Positions 8,694 to 16,849 of a stretch of DNA of 64,000 bases are shown piece after piece. The translations under genes were made by a program, and so were the position numbers. The notes under the pieces were generated by a model, which did not search any database, had not been told where the DNA came from, and saw only the letters and a program-made list of their open reading frames with translations. The DNA is from Dongia_B sp035539215. Its GTDB lineage: Bacteria; Pseudomonadota; Alphaproteobacteria; Dongiales; Dongiaceae. The first letter of the stretch is position 1; each line of letters begins with the position of its first letter. Location of the stretch: contig DATLIX010000024.1 of assembly GCA_035539215.1 (NCBI GenBank), forward strand, positions 38,148-102,147, given 5' to 3'.

Positions 8694-9593
8694 TCAGTTT
8701 GCCGCGTTCTTGCGACCCGCCATATGCGTGAGATAGGCGATGATGTTGTCAATCTCCAGATCGCTGAGCGCATTGGTGTCGAAGGCCGGCATGCGCTGGG
8801 CGGGCCAATGCCGGACCGAGGCGGGATTGCGGATATAGCGGCGCAGGGCATCGGGTTTAAAATATTCAGTCGGGTTCATCGGCAGATTGAGATCGGGTCC
8901 GATATCGGCGCTGCCGGCGCCGTTCAGGCGGTGACAAGTCAGGCATTGCGTGACGAACAACGCCTGGCCGGCCCGGATAACATCGGTGGCGGGAACCGAG
9001 GCGGCGACGGCCAGGCCCGGCCATCTTTTCGCCGGCGCATCTTTCGCCTCCAGGCGGATCACCTGATAGGGCCATTGCTCGCTGCGGATATCGGCGACGC
9101 CCTTGCCCAGCCAGACCAGACGGTAGGGGCCGGGATTGACCTTGTTGTCGGGCAACAAGGGCCAGGGCTGCGCCGGATCCTCCACCGCGACATAGGCGAC
9201 CGCCTTGCCGGCATCGGTATTGCGGACAAGGTCCAGCGGCAGCTGGGCGACGAAGCCGTCGGAGGCAACGGTCTCGATCACGCTGTCGAGGGGGATCTTC
9301 GCGCCGGAAAGCAGGCTCGCCAGGGGAATGGCCTTATAGGTCATCGGCTGCCGGTAGCCGTCCCCGCTCTCGATGACGATCTGGCGCAGATCCGCCCGGT
9401 TGAGGAGATCCTGCCGGCTGAACTTGAGGTGGGTATCGCCGACATCGATCTCGAGCGAGGTATCGGCGCGCGCCGTGCCTTCAAAGCCCAAGACGAGGAG
9501 GAGAAAGAGGACCGGCAGGCAGCGACGGAAAAGCGCCGCCCGCTTGCCGGAATAGTCCCGAGGGCGGCCTCTCGGCAGGTTTCTTTCTGACAT
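8694..9593 (-). CDS. Periplasmic cytochrome c with N-terminal oxidoreductase-like domain
   Basis: 299 residues. A signal segment (about 21-43, ending ARA) is followed by a domain (about 45-190) resembling the sulfite-oxidase/molybdopterin-oxidoreductase fold but too short to be a full enzyme, then a class I cytochrome c domain. Heme attachment is CLTCH (C217, C220, H221) and the probable distal ligand is Met in RMPAF near residue 278. It would carry electrons in the periplasm. A matching catalytic subunit is not visible nearby. The ribosome site AGGAAAGGG is good. The gene stands alone, divergent from the protease gene. Confidence 0.85.
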   Translation of the reverse strand: MSERNLPRGRPRDYSGKRAALFRRCLPVLFLLLVLGFEGTARADTSLEIDVGDTHLKFSRQDLLNRADLRQIVIESGDGYRQPMTYKAIPLASLLSGAKIPLDSVIETVASDGFVAQLPLDLVRNTDAGKAVAYVAVEDPAQPWPLLPDNKVNPGPYRLVWLGKGVADIRSEQWPYQVIRLEAKDAPAKRWPGLAVAASVPATDVIRAGQALFVTQCLTCHRLNGAGSADIGPDLNLPMNPTEYFKPDALRRYIRNPASVRHWPAQRMPAFDTNALSDLEIDNIIAYLTHMAGRKNAAN

Positions 9594-9712
9594 CGTCCCT
9601 TTCCTGCATTACCCGGCTGAAGGCTATGCATTGCGCCGGCCAGGATCGCGGCATAGCCTTCCCATATATCCCTTCCTATATATCAATGGCATGATGGTCT
9701 TTGGAGTTCCCG

Positions 9713-10987
9713 ATGACCGCCGTTCTCATCTTTCTGACCCTGGCCGCAATCGGCTTCGACCTCTGGCTCGACTGGCGCCAGATTGCTTTCGTCAGGAAGC
9801 ACGAGGCCGCGATCCCGACCTCCTTTATCGGCAAGGTTACCCTTGAGGAGCATCGCCGGGCTTCCGCCTATACGATCGCCAAGGCCAAGCTGGAAGGCGC
9901 CTATCTTGCCGTGAACGGCCTCTTCGTCCTCCTCATGGCCTATGCCGGCGGCTTTGCCCTGCTCTATCGGCTGATATCTGCTCAGCCGATATCCGCCGCG
10001 CTCGGCGGCTATATCGGCTCGCTGGCCCTCATCGGTTGCTTCGTCATTCTCTCGGCCCTCGTCGACCTGCCCTTCGGCCTCTATCGAAGCTTCGTGCTCG
10101 AAGAGCGTTTCGGCTTCAACCGGATGACCATGGGCACCTTCGTGGCGGACAAGGTGAAGGCGGCCTGCCTCGCCGTGGCGATCGGCGTCCCGCTCGTCTG
10201 GATCATCGACTTCGCCATGCGGCATACGGGGGCGCTGTGGTGGCTCTATGCCTGGGCAATCTGGATGATCTTCAATGTCGCGGCCATCTTCGCGATCAAA
10301 TTCATCGCCCCGCTGTTCAATAAATACGAACCGCTCGACGCCGCCCCGTTGCGCGCCAGGCTGGAAGCCATGCTGACAAAATGCGGCTTCCGCTCGAACG
10401 GCATCTTCAAGGTCGATGGCAGCAAGCGATCGGCCCACGCCAATGCTTATTTCACCGGCTTCGGCGCGGTTAAACGCATCGTGCTCTTCGATACGCTGCT
10501 GGAGAAGCTCGACACGGATGAGATCGAGGCGGTGATTGCCCATGAACTCGGCCATTTCAAGCATGGCCATATCAGGAAACGCCTGCTGATGATGGCGGCG
10601 GTTTCCTTCGCCATGCTCGGCCTGCTCGGCTGGCTGTCGGGGCAGGCCTGGTTTTATGGGATTTTCTCGCTGCAACCCTCGCTTTTCACCGAGATGCCGG
10701 TCGGTCTCCTGGTGATCTTCATGCTGGTGGCGCCGGCCATCACCGGCTGGTTCCGCGTCGGCTTCAATCACCTGTCGCGCCGCGACGAATTCGAGGCCGA
10801 TGCTTTTGCCGCCAGGATGAGCAACGGCGATCACCTGGCAAAGGCGCTCCTGAAGCTGCAGCAGAGCAACGCAACCGCGCTGGCGCCCGACCCCGTCTAT
10901 TCCGCCGTGCATCACAGCCACCCAACCATCGAGGAGCGCATCGGCCGCCTCGCGCATCTCTCCGCGCCCGGCCCTGCAATGGGCTGA
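9713..10987 (+). CDS. M48-family membrane metalloprotease (Ste24-like)
   Basis: About 424 residues. Five or so N-terminal membrane helices (M48 N-terminal domain) are followed by the zinc motif HELGH at residues 277-281 (His277, Glu278, His281) and a downstream acidic ligand in RDEFEADAFA. It resembles CAAX prenyl protease 1 / Ste24 homologues, which in bacteria act on misfolded or membrane proteins rather than prenylated ones. Start ATG 9713 has GGAG 6 nt upstream; TTG 9701 is less likely. No operon partner. Confidence 0.9.
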   Translation: MTAVLIFLTLAAIGFDLWLDWRQIAFVRKHEAAIPTSFIGKVTLEEHRRASAYTIAKAKLEGAYLAVNGLFVLLMAYAGGFALLYRLISAQPISAALGGYIGSLALIGCFVILSALVDLPFGLYRSFVLEERFGFNRMTMGTFVADKVKAACLAVAIGVPLVWIIDFAMRHTGALWWLYAWAIWMIFNVAAIFAIKFIAPLFNKYEPLDAAPLRARLEAMLTKCGFRSNGIFKVDGSKRSAHANAYFTGFGAVKRIVLFDTLLEKLDTDEIEAVIAHELGHFKHGHIRKRLLMMAAVSFAMLGLLGWLSGQAWFYGIFSLQPSLFTEMPVGLLVIFMLVAPAITGWFRVGFNHLSRRDEFEADAFAARMSNGDHLAKALLKLQQSNATALAPDPVYSAVHHSHPTIEERIGRLAHLSAPGPAMG

Positions 10988-11237
10988 GCGCGGGCTTCAG
11001 GCCGACGGCACGAACTGGGGATGAGTTGCTGAGGACGAGCTGCTAGCGATGGTGGGCGGGCCGTCCGCCTAGGTCACGGTTGCGCCGGCTAAGTCGGACA
11101 GCCGGGCCGAGGCATAACAGGCAAATCCGCCGGTTTGGCTGATCCACGCCCCAATGCACTTACCTAGTGCTGGACGAAAGCATGCAATCAATCCAGGATG
11201 GCAAACCTATTGGGCGGGTTTCCACGGAGTTTGCACC

Positions 11238-14105
11238 ATGATATCGGCGCTCCTGCGGCTCTTTTCCTCCGACGGATATATGCCGCACGGCATGTGCCTG
11301 CTGTGGGAGCCCAATTTACTTGCCCTGCATATCGGGTCCGACGCATTGATCGGCCTCTCCTATTTCTCGATGCCGATCGCCCTGGTCTATTTTGCGCGCA
11401 AGCGCTCGGACTTCACACTGAGCTGGGTACTGATACTGTTTGGCATCTTCATTCTGGCCTGCGGCACCACACATCTCTTCTCGATCTGGACGTTATGGCA
11501 CCCCGACTACGTCCTCGACGGCATGATCAAGGCCGTTACCGCCGCCGCATCAATTCCAACGGCGGCGATCTTATGGCTGGTCATGCCGCGCGCCCTTGCC
11601 CTGCCCAATCTGGGGCAACTTTCATCGCTGAATGACACCCTGCGGCAAGAGATTGCCGACCGCAAGGCCAGCGAGGTCGCCCTCGGCGAAGCAAATGTGA
11701 AGCTGGTCGAAGCCTCCGCCAGACTGGAGCAATCGAAGCAGGAGGCGCAGGAACTCAGCGATCGTCTTGCCCTGGGAACGGAGGCCGGGGGCATCGGCGT
11801 CTGGAATTACGATATTGTGTCGAACACGCTTTGGCGCGACGAGCGAATGTACGAATTGTTCGACCTGGAAGCCACCGGCAACGATTACGATTACAGGGTT
11901 TGGATCGATCGCCTGCATCCCGAAGATCGGGAATACGTCGAGCAGGCATTCAACAGGTCCATTACCTCTGGTGTGCCTTACGCGAGCGAATTCCGGATCG
12001 TATTGCACAATGGGTCGTTGCGGACCCTGCGGAGCAACGGCAAGGTTGCGTTTGACGGCGCCGGAAAGCCAATCCGCATGGGCGGGATCAGCTATGATGT
12101 CACCGAACTGCGTCAGCGAGAGACCGACGCAGCTCGACGGGCACTCGAGCGCTTCCAAAGCATCGTTGAAGCCGCACCGAACGCGATGATCCTGTTGAAT
12201 GCTTCGGGTAAAATCGAAATGGTCAATAGCGAGGTCGAACACCTCTTCGGCTATTCGCGGATGGAACTGCTGACCCAGGAGTCAAGCATACTCATTCCGG
12301 ACCGCGTCGGCGACCAATATGCTGCCTGGTGGAGAGCTTGCCTGGCGAAATCCCAGGCGGAGCCCTCAAAGGCCACACATATCTTCCTCGGGCGACGCAA
12401 GGACGGGACTGAGTTCCCGCTCGAAATCAGCTTTAGCTCAATCGAAGCCGATGACGGGAATATGGTTCTGGTGGCCATCGTCGACATTACGGAACGGCGT
12501 CGCGCGACGGAGGAACTGGAACGTCATGCCGTCGCTCTTGACGTGGAAATCAGGCAGCGACGGGAGGCGGAAACCGCGCTCAGAAAGAGCTCCGAGGATT
12601 TTCGTTATCTGTTTCAGAACAATCCGTTGCCGATGTGGGTCTATGACTCGGTCAGCCTGCACTTCCTGGAAGTCAACGAATCGGCAATCCAGAATTACGG
12701 GTATTCGCACGACGAGTTTCTGTCGATGTCCATCGCCGATATTCGTCCGCCGGAAGATCTCGAGCGTCTCAAGGACAATCTGCGGTCGGAAACGGCTGCC
12801 TACCAGATCAGTTCCGATTGGCGGCACCGCCGCAGGAGCGGCGAAATAATTCGCGTCGATATCTTCAGTCATGCTCTGTCCTTTGAAGGCAAGGATGCGA
12901 GGCTGATCGTGGCGCTCGACGTTACGCAACGCAATGCAGCGGAAGAACAGCTCCGGCAATCACAAAAGATGGACGCCATTGGTCAACTGACCGGCGGGGT
13001 AGCGCACGATTTCAACAATCTTCTGGCGATCATGCAGGGAAACCTCGAGCTTCTGGCCAGCGACCCTGCGTTAGAATCGGATATGGCCGAGCTTGTGGGC
13101 GACGCACTCAAAGCGGCGGAACGCGGCGCCAAATTGACTCAGCAGCTCCTGGCCTATTCACGTCAGCAGCCGCTCGAGCCGCGCGTCATCGACCTTGATG
13201 AAGTGCTGGAAGATATTCGGGCACTTCTCAGCCGCACGCTGGGCGAAGCGTTCGAAGTTAAATCGGTTGTCGCTCCAGACCTCTGGAAAGTGCGTATCGA
13301 TAGAAGCCAGCTAGAAAACGCGCTTATCAACCTTGCAGTCAACGCCCGCGATGCGATGCCCGGAGGCGGCAGGCTGACCATCGAGGCGGAGAGGGCGGAA
13401 CTCGACGAACATTATGCCAGTCAAAATGCCAACATCCGCGCAGGAAGCTATGTCATGCTGACTGTGACGGACACCGGTAGCGGCATGTCAGCGGAGACAG
13501 TCAGCAAGGCATTCGAACCGTTCTTCACGACGAAGCCTCTGGGGCGCGGCACCGGCCTTGGCCTCAGCATGGTCTACGGCTTCATCAAGCAATCCGGCGG
13601 GCATGTCAAAATCTACAGCGAGCTCGGCCACGGCACGAGCATCAAGCTCTATCTGCCGCGCGCTGAGACGCCAGAGGGGACATGGCAAGAGGTGCAAGCG
13701 GAACCGACCATGCCCTATAGCGTAAAGGGCGAAGTCGTTCTGGTGGTCGAAGATGACGGAGCGGTGAGAAAGCTTGCCGTCCATCTGCTCAAGAAACTGG
13801 GCTACGAAACCATCGAAGCGAGCGACGGTCCGGCGGCGCTGGAGGCTTTGGATCGCGCAGTTCGGGTCGATATGCTCTTCACCGACGTTGTCATGCCGAA
13901 AGGCCTCAACGGGCCGGCCCTCGCGCGGGCAGCGCGGGCACGGCATCCGGGCCTCAAGGTGCTCTACATGTCGGGCTATACAAGAAATGCAATCCTGCAT
14001 AACGGGGAGTTGGACGAAGGCGTCCATCTCCTCACCAAGCCGTTTCGCATGGCCGATCTTGCTATCAAGATCCGGCAGGTCCTGGAGAGTGGAGAGGCCT
14101 CGTGA
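11238..14105 (+). CDS. Hybrid histidine kinase with ethylene-binding-like membrane domain
   Basis: About 955 residues. Residues 25-118 form three membrane helices that match the ethylene-receptor sensor: Asp35, Tyr42, Pro46, Ile72, Cys75 and His79 correspond to ETR1 D25, Y32, P36, I62, C65 and H69, with only ETR1 I35 changed (Met45). C75/H79 in ACGTTH would be copper ligands. Then come a coiled coil, three PAS domains (about 177-300, 305-425, 454-570), a HisKA-type dimerisation domain with His590 (GVAHDFNN), a HATPase with TDTGSGM and GTGLGLS, and a receiver with Asp883. ATG 11238 (GGAG 8 nt upstream) is preferred over ATG 11154. Its stop overlaps the following receiver gene. Confidence 0.9.
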   Translation: MISALLRLFSSDGYMPHGMCLLWEPNLLALHIGSDALIGLSYFSMPIALVYFARKRSDFTLSWVLILFGIFILACGTTHLFSIWTLWHPDYVLDGMIKAVTAAASIPTAAILWLVMPRALALPNLGQLSSLNDTLRQEIADRKASEVALGEANVKLVEASARLEQSKQEAQELSDRLALGTEAGGIGVWNYDIVSNTLWRDERMYELFDLEATGNDYDYRVWIDRLHPEDREYVEQAFNRSITSGVPYASEFRIVLHNGSLRTLRSNGKVAFDGAGKPIRMGGISYDVTELRQRETDAARRALERFQSIVEAAPNAMILLNASGKIEMVNSEVEHLFGYSRMELLTQESSILIPDRVGDQYAAWWRACLAKSQAEPSKATHIFLGRRKDGTEFPLEISFSSIEADDGNMVLVAIVDITERRRATEELERHAVALDVEIRQRREAETALRKSSEDFRYLFQNNPLPMWVYDSVSLHFLEVNESAIQNYGYSHDEFLSMSIADIRPPEDLERLKDNLRSETAAYQISSDWRHRRRSGEIIRVDIFSHALSFEGKDARLIVALDVTQRNAAEEQLRQSQKMDAIGQLTGGVAHDFNNLLAIMQGNLELLASDPALESDMAELVGDALKAAERGAKLTQQLLAYSRQQPLEPRVIDLDEVLEDIRALLSRTLGEAFEVKSVVAPDLWKVRIDRSQLENALINLAVNARDAMPGGGRLTIEAERAELDEHYASQNANIRAGSYVMLTVTDTGSGMSAETVSKAFEPFFTTKPLGRGTGLGLSMVYGFIKQSGGHVKIYSELGHGTSIKLYLPRAETPEGTWQEVQAEPTMPYSVKGEVVLVVEDDGAVRKLAVHLLKKLGYETIEASDGPAALEALDRAVRVDMLFTDVVMPKGLNGPALARAARARHPGLKVLYMSGYTRNAILHNGELDEGVHLLTKPFRMADLAIKIRQVLESGEAS

Positions 14106-14467
14106 CAGACAAGCGCCTGTTAATCGTCGATGATGAGCCGGATTTCGCCACTTTCGTCAGTCGCGTTGGAAAGCAGCTTGGCCACGACGTCAGGATAGCG
14201 GCCGACGCCGAGGCTTTCAAAGAACTCTGCATCAGCTTCGACCCGACAATCATCGTTCTCGATATCGTCATGCCGGAGATCGACGGTATCGAACTGATCA
14301 AATGGCTCGGCGCCAATCACACCACGGCAAAGATCATCGCGATTTCCGGTGCCAATCCGCTGTACAGCTCTTCAGCTCAACATATCGGCGACGGCTTCGG
14401 TATCAACGTGACCGCCGTCAGCAAGCCGATATCACTCGCAGATCTGAAAGCGGCCCTGTCGCATTGA
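14102..14467 (+). CDS. Stand-alone response-regulator receiver
   Basis: 121 residues, receiver domain only: acidic pocket VDDEPD, phospho-acceptor Asp in VLDIVMPEIDG (about residue 58), and Lys in VSKPIS. It starts with GTG inside the stop codon of the hybrid kinase (GTGA overlap), so it is translationally coupled and almost surely its partner. With no output domain it probably acts as a phosphate sink or protein-protein relay. Confidence 0.9.
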   Translation: MTDKRLLIVDDEPDFATFVSRVGKQLGHDVRIAADAEAFKELCISFDPTIIVLDIVMPEIDGIELIKWLGANHTTAKIIAISGANPLYSSSAQHIGDGFGINVTAVSKPISLADLKAALSH

Positions 14468-14479
14468 TCGTAGAGGGAA

Positions 14480-14508
14480 CGGCCTGCTTTGGCCCTGATC
14501 GCAGGCCG
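14480..14508. terminator. Hairpin between convergent receiver and Nudix genes
   Basis: Perfect 8-bp inverted repeat CGGCCTGC / GCAGGCCG with a 13-nt loop. There is no T-run, so factor-independent termination is uncertain; the position between convergent genes is suggestive. Confidence 0.4.
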
Positions 14509-14545
14509 ACGTAGAAGCGGCAGGCGCCTCTATGCTGAGCCCGCC

Positions 14546-14579
14546 CTGTGCTAAGCCCAGCGCTGTCCTAAGCCCAGCC
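14546..14579. repeat. 17-bp imperfect tandem duplication
   Basis: CTGTGCTAAGCCCAGCG followed by CTGTCCTAAGCCCAGCC (two mismatches). The second copy contains the stop codon and last residues of the Nudix gene, so the duplication has touched a gene end. Confidence 0.7.
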
Positions 14580-15014
14580 TTGGGCGATCTCGTCGACGCG
14601 CAGCAGCAGCATGGCGAGGCCCGGTTCCTTGACCAGGCTGGCGGCCTCTTCAGGCTTGAACCAGCCACATTGGCGCTGCTTCATCTCGGGCCATTTCTTG
14701 CACTGCTTCTCGACGCGCAGCAGGAAGACCTGGACGCTGGCGGGCTTGTCTTCGCCGGATTTCAGCTTCTTGAAATAGGTGAAGAAGCCGAGCGGCAGGT
14801 CGGAAGCCACGGCACCCTTGATGCCCGCTTCCTCATAGGCTTCCCGGACGGCGGCGTCGGCCGGTGTCAGGCCCTTATCGACATAGCCTTTCGGGATGAG
14901 CCAGCGGCCGGTGTCGCGCGAGGTCACCAGCAGGATGCGCAGTTCGCCATCCAGCATGGTGTAGGGGATTGCCCCGGCCTGTTGCAGAACCTGTTCCATA
15001 CGCGTCGTTTCCAT
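14568..15014 (-). CDS. Nudix hydrolase, diphosphoinositol-polyphosphatase-like
   Basis: About 148 residues. The Nudix box is present as PKGYVDKGLTPADAAVRE continuing YEEAGI; the catalytic REx2EE core is intact, while the first Glu of the consensus is Leu. The N-terminal sequence (GAIPY, then WLIPKG) and length match the DIPP/ApaH-like subgroup, which cleaves diadenosine polyphosphates or diphosphoinositol-type compounds. Start ATG 15014 is in frame; ATG 14999 is an alternative. Single gene, convergent with the receiver. Confidence 0.85.
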   Translation of the reverse strand: METTRMEQVLQQAGAIPYTMLDGELRILLVTSRDTGRWLIPKGYVDKGLTPADAAVREAYEEAGIKGAVASDLPLGFFTYFKKLKSGEDKPASVQVFLLRVEKQCKKWPEMKQRQCGWFKPEEAASLVKEPGLAMLLLRVDEIAQGWA

Positions 15015-15358
15015 CACCAACGCGACCAGCCCTCCGCCCCCAATGGCGCCCTTATGGCCTGATCGCAGGTACCCAAAGCTATTCTCGCGCCAGCTCCGTT
15101 AAGATTTTGGGCTGGCTTCCTATTACATATATATGACAGCCAACCGAGTCGCGCTTTCACAATTAACTGATGTTTATGAATATTATCTTAAATCGTGCAT
15201 TTTTTTGACCGGAAGCGCCTAAATTCGCCTTATCCCGCCCCAGCCCACCGGGTCGCCGCGGGGGCGTCCCGCGGGGGCACGGATTCCTGAGTTCTATTTA
15301 TCGTCGCTCATATGGGGTTTTCGGCGGGAAATTGCCGGTTTCGGCGGGATCGCAGGCG
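15015..15358. other. Intergenic region, AT-rich core
   Basis: No gene. Bases 15100-15230 are distinctly AT-rich (ATTACATATATATGAC and similar), probably holding the promoter for the leftward Nudix gene. A GC-rich near-duplication (GTCGCCGCGGGGGC then GTCCCGCGGGGGC) lies at 15252-15278. The remainder adjoins the 3' end of the regulator gene. Confidence 0.5.
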
Positions 15359-16387
15359 CTATCCCAGCCTCGTCCGCTGGCGCGGCACGCTCTGCTGCCT
15401 GAGCACCGGCGCCGAGGTGGTCTGCTGGCGGTCGGTGCTGGGGGAGCGGCCGAAGGTCTGGCGATAGACGCGGGAGAAATGTTCCAGCGAGGTGAAGCCG
15501 CTGCCGACCGCCACTTCGGTGACGCTGAGATCGGTCTGCTGCAGCAGCTTATGCGCCTTCGAGAGCCGCAGCAGCAGATAATGCCGCATCACCGTGGCGC
15601 CGAGATGGCGCTGGAAATGGCGCTGCAGCTGGCGCGGCGAAAGATCGACGGCCTCCGCGAGCGCGGCACAGCTCAGCGGCTCCTCGATCGTCTCCTGCAT
15701 CAGCACCAGTGCCCTCGCCACCGCCTGGTTAGCCACGGCTTCCTTGTCGGTATCGGGAGCCCCCTGCTCCTGGCCGGCCGGCCGCTGGCGGCTGACCAGC
15801 AGATGCTGCGCCACCTCGTCGGCGAGACGCCGGTCACCCTGTTGCGCGATCCAGCGCAGCATCATGTCGAGAATGGCGCTGGCGCCGGCGCAGGTCATGC
15901 GGCCGCGCCCGAAAGTATAAAGCTGCGGCACCGCATCGACGCCGGGATAGCGTTCGCGGAAGCCGTCGAGATTGTCCCAGTGCACGGCGGCCTGATGGCC
16001 TTCGAGCAACCCCGCCGCCGCCAGGATCTCGCTGCCGGTCTCGATGGCGCCGAGTTCGACGCCGAACCGCGCCATGCGCCTGAGCCAGGCGGTGACACGG
16101 TTGTCTTCGGCATGGCGCTTCGGCTCGAAGCTCGCCACCACCAGCACGGTCTGGAACTCGGCGCTTTCCGTGAGCGCGCCGTCGACCGGCACCCGCATGC
16201 CGTTGCTGGCCTGGACCGAGAGTCCATCGACCGAGAGGATCGACCATTCAAAGAGCCGCTGCTGCGCCAGCCAATTGGCGATGAATAGCGGCTCGACGAT
16301 GGCGGCGAGGCCGAGATTGGAAAAGTCCGGCAGGATGATGATGCCGAGGCGATGCGGCACCCCGGCGCTGACTTGACGCGCGTCCAT
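15359..16387 (-). CDS. GlxA-family AraC-type regulator (GbdR/CdhR-like)
   Basis: About 342 residues from the preferred ATG at 16387 (TTG 16459 is an in-frame alternative). The N-terminal DJ-1/PfpI amidase-like domain (LGIIILPDFSNLGLAAIVEP onward) senses the ligand; the C-terminal AraC double helix-turn-helix includes SPRQLQRHFQRHLG and VAVGSGFTSLEHFSRVYRQT. Members of this family (GbdR, CdhR, ArgR-type) activate glycine-betaine, carnitine and arginine catabolism. Divergence from a Rieske oxygenase and GMC dehydrogenase makes a quaternary-ammonium effector likely, by inference. Confidence 0.88.
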   Translation of the reverse strand: MDARQVSAGVPHRLGIIILPDFSNLGLAAIVEPLFIANWLAQQRLFEWSILSVDGLSVQASNGMRVPVDGALTESAEFQTVLVVASFEPKRHAEDNRVTAWLRRMARFGVELGAIETGSEILAAAGLLEGHQAAVHWDNLDGFRERYPGVDAVPQLYTFGRGRMTCAGASAILDMMLRWIAQQGDRRLADEVAQHLLVSRQRPAGQEQGAPDTDKEAVANQAVARALVLMQETIEEPLSCAALAEAVDLSPRQLQRHFQRHLGATVMRHYLLLRLSKAHKLLQQTDLSVTEVAVGSGFTSLEHFSRVYRQTFGRSPSTDRQQTTSAPVLRQQSVPRQRTRLG

Positions 16388-16680
16388 GGCTGCAACTGCA
16401 CCTGAATTGCGTTTGCATGGCTTGACCTTGAGCGCCGCGATTTCGTCTCTTTCCGTCAATAGATAGGACGGGAAGCGCCGCGACGGCCCGACGCAGGTCG
16501 AATTTTTGTCATTTGGTCAAAGTGTTACGGACCCCACCCGACCTGATCAAAGGCGACGCGGAGGTGACGCTGCTCATCGGGCCGGCTGGGGCAGCGATGC
16601 GAAACTGAGGGGCAGTTGAAGCCTGGCGAGAGACGCCCTCCGCGTTTTTTTCGTTTCTCGCCGTCAAACCGCCTGCTCTA

Positions 16681-16700
16681 TCCACGGGTCAGCCCGTGGA
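16681..16700. repeat. REP-like palindrome
   Basis: Perfect 8-bp arms TCCACGGG / CCCGTGGA with a TCAG loop. Resembles the dispersed intergenic palindromes of alphaproteobacterial genomes, but copy number cannot be judged from one window. Confidence 0.5.
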
Positions 16701-16763
16701 TGACGAGCGAGAGGATAAGACAGCCACGGCCTTGCCTGGGCCGATGGCATCAAGACCACAAAC

Positions 16764-16827
16764 GTCGAGAGCGAACGGCGTCGAGAGCAAACGGCACCGC
16801 GACCGAACGGCGCCGGAAGACGAACGA
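16764..16827. repeat. 16-bp tandem repeat, four degenerate copies
   Basis: Units GTCGAGAGCGAACGGC, GTCGAGAGCAAACGGC, ACCGCGACCGAACGGC and GCCGGAAGACGAACGA follow without gaps 23 bp before the Rieske start codon. Units 1 and 2 differ at one base; 3 and 4 are more diverged. Confidence 0.7.
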
Positions 16828-16849
16828 GAATACGAGGGAGAGAACCGCG

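Larger units (their letters stand above)
16388..16849. other. Long divergent leader of the Rieske operon
   Basis: 462 bp without a gene. It holds three structures: an inverted repeat GGCGAGA / TCTCGCC (16625-16631 and 16656-16662) with a T7 tract in its loop; a perfect hairpin TCCACGGG-TCAG-CCCGTGGA (16681-16700); and four 16-bp tandem units at 16764-16827. An AT-rich patch with TTTGTCATTTGGTCAAAG at about 16505 could be a promoter or operator. The leader is unusually long for this compact genome. Confidence 0.5.
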
